From Methyloprofundus sp. (GTDB lineage Bacteria > Pseudomonadota > Gammaproteobacteria > Methylococcales > Methylomonadaceae), in contig DUBW01000046.1 of assembly GCA_012960135.1 (NCBI GenBank), positions 40,197 through 96,857 on the forward strand: 56,661 bases of DNA, read 5' to 3'. Both the position numbers and the translations under genes were made by a program. Shown piece by piece: positions 38,542-48,529 of this stretch (the first letter of the stretch is position 1; every line of letters starts with the position of its first letter). Below the pieces are notes generated by a model. The model was not told the origin of the DNA. It saw nothing but the letters and a program-made list of their open reading frames with translations, and searched no databases.

Positions 38542-40551
38542 TTACGATAGCATGGATTTTAAATGTGCGAGGTTGGCTTTGCCGCGTACTTTCTGTTCTG
38601 CTTCATCTACCGGGTTTTTGCTTGGCCATTCCAGGTCTTCCTCCGGCAGTTCGGCTAAAAAACGGCTGGGTGAGCTTTCGGTAATATCGCCATAGCGTTT
38701 GCGGTGAGTGCAGTAACTAAAAGTGCAGGTTTGTTGCGCGCGGGTAATGCCGACATAGGCAAGGCGGCGCTCTTCTTCTATATTGTCGGTGTCTATGCTG
38801 TTTTTATGCGGCAGGATATTTTCTTCGATGCCGATTAAAAATACATGCGGAAACTCTAATCCTTTTGCGGCATGCAGGGTCATAAGGCTAACCTGATTGT
38901 CGGCCTGGTCTTCCTGGTTACGATCCATAATATCTATTAACTGGATCTTGGAGACGATCTCATCGAGGGTCTTTTCTGCCTCGCGGTTATCTTCGCTTTT
39001 AGCTAGGCGCTCTAGCCATTCCAGCAATTCGCTGACATTTTTTATTTTGCGCTCCGCGGCCTGCTGAGTGTTACTGTTTTCCTGTAGCCATTGATGATAA
39101 TTAATTTGCTCTATAAACGCATGCATTTCAGCAAAGGTATCGCCAGATTGCATGGCACTGGCTGTTCTCCCCGTCCACTCACAGAATTTTTGCAGACGCG
39201 CCAGCGCGGCCTGGGGAAGTTTTTCTCTGACACCCATTTGCGAGCAGGCGCTAAACAGACTAATTTGACGCTCGTTGGCATAAGCCCCCAATTTTTCCAG
39301 CGTAGTCGGACCGATTTCACGTCGTGGCGTATTAACGATACGCAAAAAAGCGGCATCATCATCCGGATTTACGAATAATTTTAAATAGCTGAGGATATCT
39401 TTAATTTCCGCATAGGAAAAAAACGAAGTGCTACCGTTAATAAAATAAGGCACATCATGCTCACGCAGACTGTGCTCGAATAAGCGAGATTGGTGATTAC
39501 CCCGATACAGAATGGCATAATCACCAAAATCTGCACCCGTTTTAAATTTATGATGCACGATTTCGGAGACGATCTGTTTGGCTTCTGTCGCATCATTTTT
39601 ATGGGTTAAAACACGCAAAGGCTCACCATAGCCCATATCGCTCCATAATTTCTTTTCAAAGGCATGCGGATTGTTGGCAATCAACTGGTTGGCTACTTTT
39701 AAGATGCGCCCATAGGAGCGGTAATTTTGCTCCAGCTTAATCACCGTTAGGCGGTCATAGTCTTGCTGTAATTGTGCCAAGTTTTCCGGCTGGGCGCCGC
39801 GCCATGCGTAGATAGACTGGTCATCATCACCGACCACGGTGAATTTTCCGAGTCTGCCGACCAGTAGTTTAACCAGCTGATACTGGGTGATATTGGTATC
39901 CTGATATTCATCGACCAGTAAATAGCGAATCTTGTTCTGCCATTTTTCCAGGACTTCGCTGTGTTTTTGAAATAGTAAAACCGGCAGCAAAATTAAATCG
40001 TCAAAATCCACCGCATTGTAAGCTTTTAAGCTGCGGATATAATCGGTATATATTTGCGCAGCAATATGCTCTTCTTCACTGGCGTGGCTTAAAGCTTGTT
40101 CGGGAGTGATGAAGGCATTTTTCCATTGACCAATTTTTCTCGAGTAATTATCTACTTCATCAATATCATAATGCGCAGAACCGTGAGTAATCAGGTTTTT
40201 TAACAGAGTGATTTTATCCTGTTCGTCAAACAGAGAAATACCTGATTTGTACTGTAGAGTCTGGTGTTCTTTGCGTAATATATCCAGGCCGAGTGAATGA
40301 AACGTGGAAACACGCAGGCCGCGTAATTGTTTGTCATCCAGTAATTTACCTACCCGGGCTTTCATCTCCCGAGCGGCTTTATTGGTAAAGGTGAGCGCGG
40401 CAATATGCCGGGCAGGCAGGCCTTGTTTGACTAGGTGAGCAATTTTTTCGGTAATCACCCGGGTTTTACCACTGCCCGCGCCTGCGAGGACGAGCAAAGG
40501 GCGGTCTATGGTCTTTACGGCGCGGGCCTGTTCCGAGTTGAGTTGGGACAT
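38542..40551 (-). CDS. rep: ATP-dependent DNA helicase Rep
   Basis: A 669-residue superfamily-1 3'-5' helicase that helps replication forks pass obstacles. Motif I reads LAGAGSGKT near residue 22, motif Ia ALTFTNKAAREM, motif II LLVDEYQDTN near residue 213, motif III VVGDDDQSIYAWRGA and motif VI YVGITRAQ near residue 600. Length and N-terminus (MSQLNSEQARAV) fit Rep better than UvrD or PcrA. No partner genes are adjacent. Confidence 0.94.
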   Translation of the reverse strand: MSQLNSEQARAVKTIDRPLLVLAGAGSGKTRVITEKIAHLVKQGLPARHIAALTFTNKAAREMKARVGKLLDDKQLRGLRVSTFHSLGLDILRKEHQTLQYKSGISLFDEQDKITLLKNLITHGSAHYDIDEVDNYSRKIGQWKNAFITPEQALSHASEEEHIAAQIYTDYIRSLKAYNAVDFDDLILLPVLLFQKHSEVLEKWQNKIRYLLVDEYQDTNITQYQLVKLLVGRLGKFTVVGDDDQSIYAWRGAQPENLAQLQQDYDRLTVIKLEQNYRSYGRILKVANQLIANNPHAFEKKLWSDMGYGEPLRVLTHKNDATEAKQIVSEIVHHKFKTGADFGDYAILYRGNHQSRLFEHSLREHDVPYFINGSTSFFSYAEIKDILSYLKLFVNPDDDAAFLRIVNTPRREIGPTTLEKLGAYANERQISLFSACSQMGVREKLPQAALARLQKFCEWTGRTASAMQSGDTFAEMHAFIEQINYHQWLQENSNTQQAAERKIKNVSELLEWLERLAKSEDNREAEKTLDEIVSKIQLIDIMDRNQEDQADNQVSLMTLHAAKGLEFPHVFLIGIEENILPHKNSIDTDNIEEERRLAYVGITRAQQTCTFSYCTHRKRYGDITESSPSRFLAELPEEDLEWPSKNPVDEAEQKVRGKANLAHLKSMLS

Positions 40552-40570
40552 TATCCTAGAAACCGCAGTT

Positions 40571-40692
40571 GAGCACGGGTTTTATGAAAAATCTGAGTGC
40601 GAAAGACAAGGTACAGCTCGCAGGCAATGGCTGTAGCCCTTGGCAAGATGCTGTAACGCAGTATTTCGGGCTCAGATTTATTCACAAAACCA
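40571..40692. repeat. Inverted-repeat element upstream of rep
   Basis: The arms near 40576-40596 and 40671-40692 are imperfect complements about 20 bases long (GGTTTTATGAAAAATCTGAG against the complement of CTCAGATTTATTCACAAAACC). The 75-base centre is GC-richer. A minus-strand open frame crosses it, but it follows the palindrome and is unlikely to be a gene. It resembles a dispersed non-autonomous element; no second copy lies in this window. Confidence 0.6.
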
Positions 40693-40797
40693 TGAATCGG
40701 GGCATATTTACCTATCGGAAGGCGTGTATTTATGGTCATTATGTTTAATACTCAGATACTTATAGTTCTTTATAGCGGTCAGCGGTGGTTTTTAGGA

Positions 40798-42309
40798 TTA
40801 TCCTTGGCGGTCTAGTTTGCGATAGCCAATGGCTTCACTTAAATGGTTAATCTGTATTTGCTCTGCACCGGCGAGATCGGCAATGGTACGTGCCAGTCTT
40901 AAGATACGATGATAGGCGCGATGTGAGAGACCAAAGCTGTTCATGGCCTGTTCTAATAATTGATGACCTGATTCTGTCAGTGTGCAAATCTGTTTTACTT
41001 CAGCCGCACTCAGCTTGCTATTTACTTTGCCTGAACGCTGTATGGCAATTTGACGCGCCTGAATCACTCGCTGACGAATAGTCGCGCTGGTTTCTTCGCC
41101 TTCGGGTAAACCTTTGCGTAAAACCTGATGCGATACCCGGGGTACTTCAAGGTGCATATCAATTCGATCCAGTAATGGGCCGGAGATTTTAGCACGATAA
41201 CGGGACACTTGTTCCGAGCTGCAGTGACAGCGCCCGGACGAGTCACCCAGATAACCACAAGGGCACGGGTTCATAGCGGCAATCAGCTGAAAGCGGGCGG
41301 GGAAATCGGCCTGTCTGGCTGCACGAGAAATAGTAATATGTCCGGTTTCTAAAGGCTCACGCAGAACTTCTAGTACCTTGCGATCAAACTCGGGTAATTC
41401 ATCGAGAAATAATAAACCATTATGTGCCAGGGAAATTTCTCCAGGCTGAGGGTTGCTACCACCGCCCACCAGAGCGGGTGCTGAAGCGGTATGGTGAGGG
41501 GCTCTATAGGGCGGCCTGAGCCAGTTTTCAGCATCAAAGCGGCGGTCACTAATAGAGACAATGGCGGCGCTCTCTATCGCCTGCGCTTCGGTTAAGGGCG
41601 GTAAAATACTGGGTAAGCGGGATGCTAGCATTGATTTTCCGGTACCTGGTGGACCTAGCATCAATAGATTATGTAAACCCGTTGCGGCAATTTCTAATGC
41701 GCGTTTTACGTGAAACTGCCCGTGTACATCCGCAAAATCCAGGCCTGATTTGTCGTCGCTAGGTGCTGGAGTTTGATTGATTCCTGTAGGTAGGCGCTGC
41801 TGGCCGTTTAAGTGGGCGCATATTTCCAGTAAATGCTGCGCTGGGAATAACTCGACATTTTGCACTAATGCAGCTTCCTGCGCATTCTCCAATGGCAAAA
41901 ACAAGGCCCTGTTAGCTTTGCGGGACTGTAAGGCAACCGGTAACACACCATTAACACTGCGCAACTCTCCGCCTAGAGACAGCTCGCCCAGGCATTCGTA
42001 TTTGGCAAGTTCGATGGCTGATATCTGCCCCGATGCGGCAAGAATGCCGAGTGCAATGGGTAAATCAAAGCGACCGCCTTCCTTAGGCACATCGGCAGGA
42101 GCCAGATTAATGGTGATGCGCTGCATCGGAAATTGAAAGTGCGAGTTTATAATCGCGCCACGCACCCGGTCTTTGCTTTCTTTAACCGCAGTTTCTGGAA
42201 GGCCTACCAAGTTTAGCGCAGGCAAGCCATTGGATATATGCACTTCTACCGTTACCAGCGGTGCATTGATTCCTGATCGACCTCTGCTATATGCGATGGC
42301 AAGTGACAT
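40798..42309 (-). CDS. comM: YifB/ComM-family AAA+ ATPase
   Basis: A 503-residue Mg-chelatase-like protein. ComM is a hexameric branch-migration helicase that helps integrate transforming DNA. An N-terminal lon-protease-like domain (LPALNLVGLPETAVKESKDRVR) precedes the AAA+ core with Walker A MLGPPGTGKSML near residue 220, the RAPHHTASAPALVGGG segment and Walker B GLLFLDELPEF. A cysteine pair set NPCPCGYLGD and CHCSSEQ follows. A link to natural competence is plausible, as type IV pilus genes are nearby, but is inference. Confidence 0.93.
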   Translation of the reverse strand: MSLAIAYSRGRSGINAPLVTVEVHISNGLPALNLVGLPETAVKESKDRVRGAIINSHFQFPMQRITINLAPADVPKEGGRFDLPIALGILAASGQISAIELAKYECLGELSLGGELRSVNGVLPVALQSRKANRALFLPLENAQEAALVQNVELFPAQHLLEICAHLNGQQRLPTGINQTPAPSDDKSGLDFADVHGQFHVKRALEIAATGLHNLLMLGPPGTGKSMLASRLPSILPPLTEAQAIESAAIVSISDRRFDAENWLRPPYRAPHHTASAPALVGGGSNPQPGEISLAHNGLLFLDELPEFDRKVLEVLREPLETGHITISRAARQADFPARFQLIAAMNPCPCGYLGDSSGRCHCSSEQVSRYRAKISGPLLDRIDMHLEVPRVSHQVLRKGLPEGEETSATIRQRVIQARQIAIQRSGKVNSKLSAAEVKQICTLTESGHQLLEQAMNSFGLSHRAYHRILRLARTIADLAGAEQIQINHLSEAIGYRKLDRQG

Positions 42310-42401
42310 CTGAGATTCCTTGATTTTTCAAAAGATCGTTATGAATAAACCCCCTTATTGTACCGATTACTACAAACATGTTTATAATGGAATCATTAGC
42401 A

Positions 42402-42430
42402 TTGACAAAATATTAATAATTTCATACAAT
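42402..42430 (+). promoter_or_regulatory. Sigma-70-type promoter of rpmH
   Basis: A perfect -35 TTGACA (42402-42407), a 17-base spacer and a -10 TACAAT (42425-42430) lie about 50 bases before the rpmH start codon. Confidence 0.8.
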
Positions 42431-42481
42431 TCCATCTCTTTTTCATCCAATTTTTTCACCCTATTGTAAGGATCCCTCAGA

Positions 42482-42616
42482 ATGAAAAGAACTTATCAAC
42501 CAAGTAAAATAAAACGCGCGCGTACTCATGGTTTCCGCGCAAGAATGGCGACTAATGGTGGCCGTAATGTAATTAATGCCCGTAGAGCAAAAGGTCGTCA
42601 TACACTAGCTCTATAA
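42482..42616 (+). CDS. rpmH: 50S ribosomal protein L34
   Basis: A 44-residue, very basic ribosomal protein starting [19 protein letters not shown] and ending GRHTLAL, the canonical L34 sequence. A GGATCC/AAGGA site lies upstream. It begins the conserved rpmH-rnpA-yidD-yidC-mnmE block; dnaA, often divergent here, is replaced by comM. Confidence 0.97.
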   Translation: MKRTYQPSKIKRARTHGFRARMATNGGRNVINARRAKGRHTLAL

Positions 42617-42619
42617 CAG

Positions 42620-42988
42620 TTGACACAGAAAGCCGCTAGCTTTCCACCGCATCTGCGGTTAAGAGAGCCTGCTGAATTTAAATGTGTTTTCGCTAATCCG
42701 GAAAGATCCACTGATAAATATTTCACAGTGCTTGCCATTGTCAATGAACTAAACCATGCACGTTTAGGCCTTGCCATTGCAAAGAAAAATATAAAACGCG
42801 CTGTCGATAGAAATAAAATCAAACGATCTGCCCGAGAGAGCTTTAGATTGCAACAGCAAGCAATGACAAATATCGATATTGTAGTCATGGCTCGCAGGGA
42901 AGCGTCAACAGCAAACTCAAAAACACTGCAAGCCTCTTTAGATAAACACTGGCTTAAGTTAATAAAGCGATGCGTTACGGACTCATAG
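42620..42988 (+). CDS. rnpA: Ribonuclease P protein component
   Basis: A 122-residue basic protein that assists the RNase P RNA in 5' tRNA maturation. The RNR-type motif reads [22 protein letters not shown] near residues 53-75. The N-terminal [13 protein letters not shown] fits the family. No ATG is in place; the likely start is TTG at 42620, three bases after the rpmH stop. The end overlaps yidD by 19 bases. Confidence 0.94.
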   Translation: MTQKAASFPPHLRLREPAEFKCVFANPERSTDKYFTVLAIVNELNHARLGLAIAKKNIKRAVDRNKIKRSARESFRLQQQAMTNIDIVVMARREASTANSKTLQASLDKHWLKLIKRCVTDS

Positions 42989-43197
42989 CCTTACTCAGGT
43001 TTTATAAATTTTTTATAAGCCCTTTGCTAGGCAATCATTGCCGCTTTCATCCCTCTTGTTCGAGCTATGCTATGCAAGCGATATCTACGCATGGCGCTAT
43101 AAATGGCTCCTATTTCACAATAAAACGATTACTCCGATGTCACCCTTTTTATCATGGTGATATTGATGATCCTGTACCCAAAAAAACTGGTAAGTAA
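42970..43197 (+). CDS. yidD: Membrane protein insertion efficiency factor YidD
   Basis: A 75-residue peripheral membrane protein with the family signature [24 protein letters not shown] near residues 11-34 and [18 protein letters not shown] toward the C-terminus. It overlaps rnpA and precedes yidC by two bases. Confidence 0.96.
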   Translation: MRYGLIALLRFYKFFISPLLGNHCRFHPSCSSYAMQAISTHGAINGSYFTIKRLLRCHPFYHGDIDDPVPKKTGK

Positions 43198-43199
43198 AA

Positions 43200-44825
43200 A
43201 TGGAGAATATAAGGTTTGTACTCATCGTCATTCTTGCGATGATTTCTATAATGTTATGGGAAGCATGGCAAGTTGACTACGGCCCTAAGCCAACAGTTAT
43301 CGCAGAAACAACAATTGATTCGAACGGCAACCCCATTACTATTGAATCAGATAATAATCCGGACACTGCTGAACTGCCATTTTCTGAAAATGTTGCAGAT
43401 AATATTATTACTGTCACCACAGATGTTTATCAGCTAGAAATAGACACACAGGGCGGGACCCTACGTAATCTTGACCTGCAAGACTACACTGTTATAAAGG
43501 GTGAAGATGCAAAAATTCGCTTATTTAATAGTAGCGCTGAAAAATTATTTTTAGGACAAAGTGGCTTACTTACTAGCGGTCAATCAACTAATTTACCCAA
43601 CCACAACACTGAATTAATTTCTGCACAAACAAGCTACCAGCTTAAAGAAGGCGAAGATACACTGACCGTGCCTTTAACATGGACAGACAGTAGCGGCATA
43701 AGCTATACCAAAACTTATACATTTACGCGTGGTCGCTATGTTATTGACTTAGAGCAAAAAGTCGACAATCAGTCTGCTAATGACTGGACTGGTAGACAAT
43801 ATACGCAGTTATTAAGAGTGCCTTATAGCGATGGCAAAGGTAATACCTTTATTCGTACTTTCGCAGGTGCAGTAGTCTACACGGAAGAAGAAAAGTACCA
43901 GAAGATTGATTTCGAAGACATGGCGGAAGAAGACCTAAAGGTCAAGTCGGTCGGCGGCTGGTCAGCTATGATTCAACATTATTTTGCTACTGCCTGGGTT
44001 CCACCTGCCGCAAATGAAGAGCATTATTTTACTAAGGAATTAAGTAACCAGCGTTTTGTTATTGGTTCTTATTCAAACCCTGAAACGGTTGCAGCCAATA
44101 GCAGTACAATATTTAAGAGTCAATTATTTACGGGCCCTAAAATTCAGCCAATGATGGAAGCGGTTGCTCCTGGCTTGGAGTTAACGGTTGATTACAGCTG
44201 GTTAACTATTATTGGTAAACCCATTTATGCCTTGCTTAACTGGATCCATGACAATGTGGTAAATAACTGGGGCTTTGCAATTATGGGCGTGACGCTTTGC
44301 ATAAAAGCTCTGTTTTTCCCATTATCCGCGGCCAGCTATAAGTCAATGGCGAAAATGCGTAAATTACAGCCACGCTTAGCACAGTTAAAAGAAAGCTATG
44401 GCGAAGATCGACAGCGCTTTAACCAGGAAATGATGGGCTTATACCGTAAGGAAAAAGTAAACCCGATGGGGGGTTGTTTACCTATCATGGTACAAATTCC
44501 GGTATTTATTTCGCTATATTGGGTATTAATTGAAACGGTTGAACTAAGACAGGCACCTTTTATACTCTGGATTCATGACTTATCCGTAAAAGATCCTTAT
44601 TTTGTTTTACCGGTTATTATGGGTATCACAATGTTTCTTCAGCAACGCCTAAATCCGGCACCTGTTGACCCATTGCAAGCAAAAATTATGCGTATGTTCC
44701 CTATCGTATTTACCGTGTTCTTCTTGTTTTTCCCTGCTGGTCTGGTTTTATACTGGGTAACCAATAATACTTTATCGATTATGCAGCAGTGGTATATTAC
44801 AAATAAAATTGTTGGCAAAGAATAA
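43200..44825 (+). CDS. yidC: Membrane protein insertase YidC
   Basis: A 541-residue inner-membrane insertase and chaperone. An N-terminal helix (MENIRFVLIVILAMISIML) precedes a large periplasmic beta-domain (to about residue 340), then the conserved five-helix insertase core with KMRKLQPRLAQLKESYGEDR, NPMGGCLPIMVQIPVFISLYWVL and FFLFFPAGLVLYWVTNN. Length is normal for gammaproteobacteria. A strong terminator follows. Confidence 0.97.
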   Translation: MENIRFVLIVILAMISIMLWEAWQVDYGPKPTVIAETTIDSNGNPITIESDNNPDTAELPFSENVADNIITVTTDVYQLEIDTQGGTLRNLDLQDYTVIKGEDAKIRLFNSSAEKLFLGQSGLLTSGQSTNLPNHNTELISAQTSYQLKEGEDTLTVPLTWTDSSGISYTKTYTFTRGRYVIDLEQKVDNQSANDWTGRQYTQLLRVPYSDGKGNTFIRTFAGAVVYTEEEKYQKIDFEDMAEEDLKVKSVGGWSAMIQHYFATAWVPPAANEEHYFTKELSNQRFVIGSYSNPETVAANSSTIFKSQLFTGPKIQPMMEAVAPGLELTVDYSWLTIIGKPIYALLNWIHDNVVNNWGFAIMGVTLCIKALFFPLSAASYKSMAKMRKLQPRLAQLKESYGEDRQRFNQEMMGLYRKEKVNPMGGCLPIMVQIPVFISLYWVLIETVELRQAPFILWIHDLSVKDPYFVLPVIMGITMFLQQRLNPAPVDPLQAKIMRMFPIVFTVFFLFFPAGLVLYWVTNNTLSIMQQWYITNKIVGKE

Positions 44826-44845
44826 ACACACCAACTATCGACAGC

Positions 44846-44881
44846 AAAAGCCGAATTAGCGCAAGCTAGTTCGGCTTTTTT
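44846..44881 (+). terminator. Rho-independent terminator after yidC
   Basis: A 15-bp stem (44846-44860 with 44865-44879, one mismatch) with a GCAA loop and a T-run to 44881. It separates yidC from mnmE. Confidence 0.9.
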
Positions 44882-45072
44882 GTTTGTAGGGCGCGGCTTT
44901 AGCTCGCCTTTAAACGCAGTCATCACTACCCGCACATTCTTTCCTGCAATAATTAAGGAGTGCAATAGCTTTAGCTATTGCTGATACCAGAAAAAAGCTA
45001 AAACTTTTTTACTCCTGATTGTAAAATGTACCCAGCTTATTATTTTCACTCAGGTATTTATTAACCCTATTT

Positions 45073-46419
45073 ATGAATATCACTCATCAAGATACCATTG
45101 CTGCAATTGCCACGCCACCAGGAAATGGTGGTGTCGGCATTATCAGAATATCAGGCAACAAAGCCAAAGATATTGCCCAGCAGCTCGTTAAGATAGACCT
45201 TCAGCCCAGACATGCCCATTATGCATCATTCCATGATGCAGACAGCAGTGTGATTGACTCCGGCATAGCACTTTTTTTCCCAAATCCGGCATCATTTACT
45301 GGCGAAGACACCGTCGAAATTCAAGGGCATGGCGGCGCGGTTATCCTGGATATGCTACTTAGAAGAATCATATCTCTGGGCGGACGACTAGCTAAGCCAG
45401 GTGAATTTTCCGAACGTGCTTTTTTAAATAATAAACTCGACCTGGCTCAGGCAGAAGCGATTGCAGATCTGATTGAAAGTAGTACGGAACAATCAGCCCG
45501 CTCTGCCCAGAAGTCTTTGCAAGGTGTTTTTTCCCAGCAAATTAACGAGTTGCTGGAAGAACTGATCGAATTACGAATTTATGTAGAAGCAGCCATTGAC
45601 TTTGTAGATGAAGAAATTGATTTTCTCACTGATGGCATCGTTGAAAATAGGGTGGTGCGTCTGTTACAAAGCATAGCAACTATTTTAAGCACGGCTCAAC
45701 AAGGGCGACTACTTCGAGATGGCATGACCGTCGTACTGGCGGGTAAGCCCAATGCAGGTAAGTCTAGCCTATTAAATGCACTAGCCGGACATGAAGCGGC
45801 GATTGTAACTGATATAGCCGGAACCACACGGGATGTATTGAAAGAACGCATCCAGATTGATGGTATGCCGCTACATATCATCGACACCGCTGGGCTGCGT
45901 GACAGTGATAACGTAGTAGAGCAAGAAGGCGTACGCCGTGCCCATGCAGAAATACAAAAAGCTGATAAAATTTTATTACTGATTGATGTCAATGACCCGG
46001 AGCCCGATAGTCTGTTAAAAACTTTACCAGAACATATCAACCTGACTACTATTTACAATAAAATTGATCTACAAAATATCCCTGCTGAAATCAAAGAAAG
46101 CGAAAGTGGCACACAGATTTATCTATCGATAAAAAAAGCGATCGGCATGGACTTATTAACACAACATTTAAAGCAAAGTGTCGGCTTTGATGGTACGTCA
46201 GACAATGTTTTTATCGCCCGGCGCAGACATATAGAGGCGTTAACAAAAGCTCAGGAATTCACTCAAGATGCCTTAAGCCAGCTCCAGCTCAATCAAGCAG
46301 GAGAACTAGTTGCCGAAGATCTACGCCAGGCACAAAACAACCTATCAGAGATCACCGGAAAATTTACTTCCGATGACTTGCTAGGCAAGATTTTTTCCTC
46401 GTTTTGTATCGGAAAGTGA
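45073..46419 (+). CDS. mnmE: tRNA uridine-5-carboxymethylaminomethyl modification GTPase MnmE
   Basis: A 448-residue GTPase that, with MnmG, modifies wobble U34 of several tRNAs. The N-terminal folate-binding domain starts [22 protein letters not shown]; the G domain shows [16 protein letters not shown] near residue 224, [10 protein letters not shown] and DTAGLRDS; the protein ends in the catalytic CIGK. All hallmarks are intact. Confidence 0.97.
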   Translation: MNITHQDTIAAIATPPGNGGVGIIRISGNKAKDIAQQLVKIDLQPRHAHYASFHDADSSVIDSGIALFFPNPASFTGEDTVEIQGHGGAVILDMLLRRIISLGGRLAKPGEFSERAFLNNKLDLAQAEAIADLIESSTEQSARSAQKSLQGVFSQQINELLEELIELRIYVEAAIDFVDEEIDFLTDGIVENRVVRLLQSIATILSTAQQGRLLRDGMTVVLAGKPNAGKSSLLNALAGHEAAIVTDIAGTTRDVLKERIQIDGMPLHIIDTAGLRDSDNVVEQEGVRRAHAEIQKADKILLLIDVNDPEPDSLLKTLPEHINLTTIYNKIDLQNIPAEIKESESGTQIYLSIKKAIGMDLLTQHLKQSVGFDGTSDNVFIARRRHIEALTKAQEFTQDALSQLQLNQAGELVAEDLRQAQNNLSEITGKFTSDDLLGKIFSSFCIGK

Positions 46420-46606
46420 GGATGCGATAAGGGGAAATATGACTCGATAGCACACTTGGGAGAGCAGGCGCAGAAGGGTTAATCCTGAGATGTTAACAAA
46501 CTGCAAAAACCAGAAGTGAATAGAATATACGTTGTTTACTGCTGTTAGCTTGACCCATTCAAGGTGATGTCTTGTTAGCGGCGACTATGGTCACTGCCAT
46601 TACACT

Positions 46607-47050
46607 TTAATTCGAGCATAAAAACTTATCCAGCTCATTCGCAAAGGCTTGTCGGTCGCTTTGGCTTAATGCTGATGGACCGCCTGTTTGTATACCGCTA
46701 GAACGAAGAGTATCCATAAAGTCGCGCATATTTAGGATTTCTTGAATATTATTAGCCGTATACACTTCTCCACGATGATTAAGAGCCAGGCCGCCTTTTT
46801 CGATGACCTCGGCAGCTAATGGAATATCGCCGGTGATCACCAAATCACCGGCGATAACTCTGCGTACTATCTCATTATCAGCAACATCGAAGCCACGACT
46901 TACCTGAATAAATTTAGTATGCCGTGACGGTGGCAAGCTGATAAACTGATTAGCAACAAAGGTCACTAATATCCCGGTGCGCTTTGCCGCTCTACACAAT
47001 ATATCTTTAAGTACCACGGGGCAGGCATCTGCATCGACCCATATTTTCAT
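46607..47050 (-). CDS. UPF0178 (YaiI/YqxD) family protein
   Basis: A 147-residue PIN-like protein of unknown role. It opens with [18 protein letters not shown], and the acidic [15 protein letters not shown] segment lies near residue 76, followed by [13 protein letters not shown]. The acidic residues suggest a metal-dependent nuclease-like fold, but no activity is established for the family. It is a single gene. Confidence 0.88.
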   Translation of the reverse strand: MKIWVDADACPVVLKDILCRAAKRTGILVTFVANQFISLPPSRHTKFIQVSRGFDVADNEIVRRVIAGDLVITGDIPLAAEVIEKGGLALNHRGEVYTANNIQEILNMRDFMDTLRSSGIQTGGPSALSQSDRQAFANELDKFLCSN

Positions 47051-47111
47051 AATGACAAACTTAACATTGTATACTAGCGAGAGCTGAATTAGTTATTCTA
47101 AAGCTTCTATA

Positions 47112-47127
47112 GTGTGCATATGCACAC
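47112..47127. promoter_or_regulatory. Perfect 16-bp palindrome
   Basis: GTGTGCATATGCACAC is fully self-complementary. It lies between the UPF0178 gene start (47050) and the decayed cytochrome. It could be an operator for a dimeric regulator of the UPF0178 gene, but it is upstream by about 60 bases and no second site was seen. Confidence 0.35.
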
Positions 47128-47182
47128 CCTGCTGTAGATAAGGAATGGAAATATTTTTCCGCATCAAAGCGCCACTTCAAAA

Positions 47183-47694
47183 TTAATGATAAGTTTTGTA
47201 AGGTTTTCGCTTTAACAGGGGAAATCTTGGTTGAGAAAATTTAGTATAGCACTCGATACAAGCGGTATTTAATTTATAAAAATAAAAGTTAACTATATCA
47301 GCATTGCCCATTTCTGCGGCATGCGCTAGCATTCCGGCGGAGTGATGAAAGGCCTGATCCTGCTTGATAAATTCTGCCGGCAAAGAAGTATGCAAGGCAT
47401 GATGTTGCGCTTTTGTCAGCTTTTGATTTAACAGATAACTGCCTCCATATGCCTACCAATTTGAGCCACCTTATTCCAGTCACCACTGGCAATAGCAGGC
47501 ACTAATGACATCATCCCCTGCTGTATAGCTTGCATTTCTTGAGTCAGGAGCAGGTGAATATCAACATCTAGTTGCAAATGTGTCGTGCCTACCCTAGGTA
47601 CAATTGCTTTTTATGTCGGTGTTTTATGGAAACCAGCGCAAGCGCTAATCAATAATGATAGAAAGAGAATTGCCAGACTAAAATATGCTTTCAT
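47183..47694 (-). pseudogene. Decayed c-type cytochrome-like lipoprotein
   Basis: The ATG at 47694 opens a lipoprotein signal (MKAYFSLAILFLSLLISAC). An in-frame TAA follows soon after, then the same frame continues with THLQLDVDIHLLLTQEMQ and GDWNKVAQIGRHMEAVI, and a frameshift near 47430 leads to LNQKLTKAQHHALHTSLPAEF and a C-terminal ACIECYTKFSQPRFP. The last segment corresponds to a heme-binding CxxCH, but the His is Tyr. The layout suggests a small helical cytochrome c' or c-552-like protein. Three lesions make it a clear pseudogene. Confidence 0.75.
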
Positions 47695-47781
47695 TTATGA
47701 ATAAGTTGTACTGGAGAATAGCGGGCAGGGTGGACGATGCCCACCCTGCTAGAAGCTTAACTTATACTAATGACAGAATGC

Positions 47782-48162
47782 TTATTCCGTCAGCTCTATA
47801 CTTACGCCATCATTGACACAGCTATTTTCTGCTACTAATACTTGGGTAACAACTCCATAGGTAATCGCACTTACAATCAGTGCCGTGATAATAACGGTTA
47901 AAAAGGTGTTACAACTCCTAGATGCATCATGAAAAGGCTCGACACCTTCGATAATTGCGTTGCTTGCTTTTGTTTTGCCGTTTTCTTCTATTAAATCGTA
48001 ATGAATAATATCTCCGACTCGTGGACGGCGGCTCATATTGTTTAGTGATGAAATATGGATAAATACATCGTCTTCTTTGTTGTCACTTTCGGTTCTGATA
48101 AAACCGAACCCTCTATCATCTTTCCAGGCTGCGATAGCCCCCGTATATTCTTGTGTAGCCAT
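47782..48162 (-). CDS. Cold-shock-domain protein with C-terminal membrane helix
   Basis: A 126-residue protein from the ATG at 48162 (MATQEYTGAIAAW), which has a GAGG site; an upstream start would add 26 atypical residues. Residues 6-75 are a cold-shock domain with the RNP motifs DRGFGFIR and DVFIHISS. A membrane helix near residues 86-108 (TFLTVIITALIVSAITYGVV) is followed by a short tail with one cysteine. CSD-membrane proteins of this layout occur in many gammaproteobacteria; the domain may bind nucleic acid at the membrane. Confidence 0.87.
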   Translation of the reverse strand: MATQEYTGAIAAWKDDRGFGFIRTESDNKEDDVFIHISSLNNMSRRPRVGDIIHYDLIEENGKTKASNAIIEGVEPFHDASRSCNTFLTVIITALIVSAITYGVVTQVLVAENSCVNDGVSIELTE

Positions 48163-48184
48163 ATCAACCTCATTCCTCGTTTCT

Positions 48185-48529
48185 TTATATCGTCGCGCCT
48201 GGCCCCTGGTGATAAATGTAGTCGGTAACAGGCACACCACCCAGCAGGTGTTCTTTTATAATTCTATCTAATTTTTCGCTGGTAACATCATAATACCAGA
48301 CTCCATCCGGTTGTACGCAAATAAGAGGCCCCGACTTACAAGTTCCAAAACAGCTTGCCCTGCTACGTTTGACTCTTAATGTACCTTCATTCAACCCAGA
48401 CTCCTTGAGTTTGTCTTTCAGTTGATCATAAAGCGCTTGTCCGGCATTGTTGTCAGAACAGTGTTCACCGACACAAACCAGTAGATGGCGTGTATAGTCC
48501 ACCATCGTGGGCTTGATTATCTCAGTCAT
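48185..48529 (-). CDS. Thioredoxin-fold (2Fe-2S) ferredoxin
   Basis: A 114-residue soluble protein with CVGEHCSDNNA near residue 19 and SCFGTCKSGPLICVQPDGVWYYDV near residue 60. This cysteine layout is that of the thioredoxin-like 2Fe-2S ferredoxins. The electron partner is not evident from the neighbours. The ATG overlaps the stop of a decayed reading frame upstream (ATGACTGA), which suggests that it was once the second gene of an operon. Confidence 0.85.
   Translation of the reverse strand: MTEIIKPTMVDYTRHLLVCVGEHCSDNNAGQALYDQLKDKLKESGLNEGTLRVKRSRASCFGTCKSGPLICVQPDGVWYYDVTSEKLDRIIKEHLLGGVPVTDYIYHQGPGATI

Noticed and set aside
40551-40739. 62-codon open frame upstream of rep
   Set aside because: It follows the arms of an inverted-repeat element and overlaps the rep start; best explained as repeat sequence.
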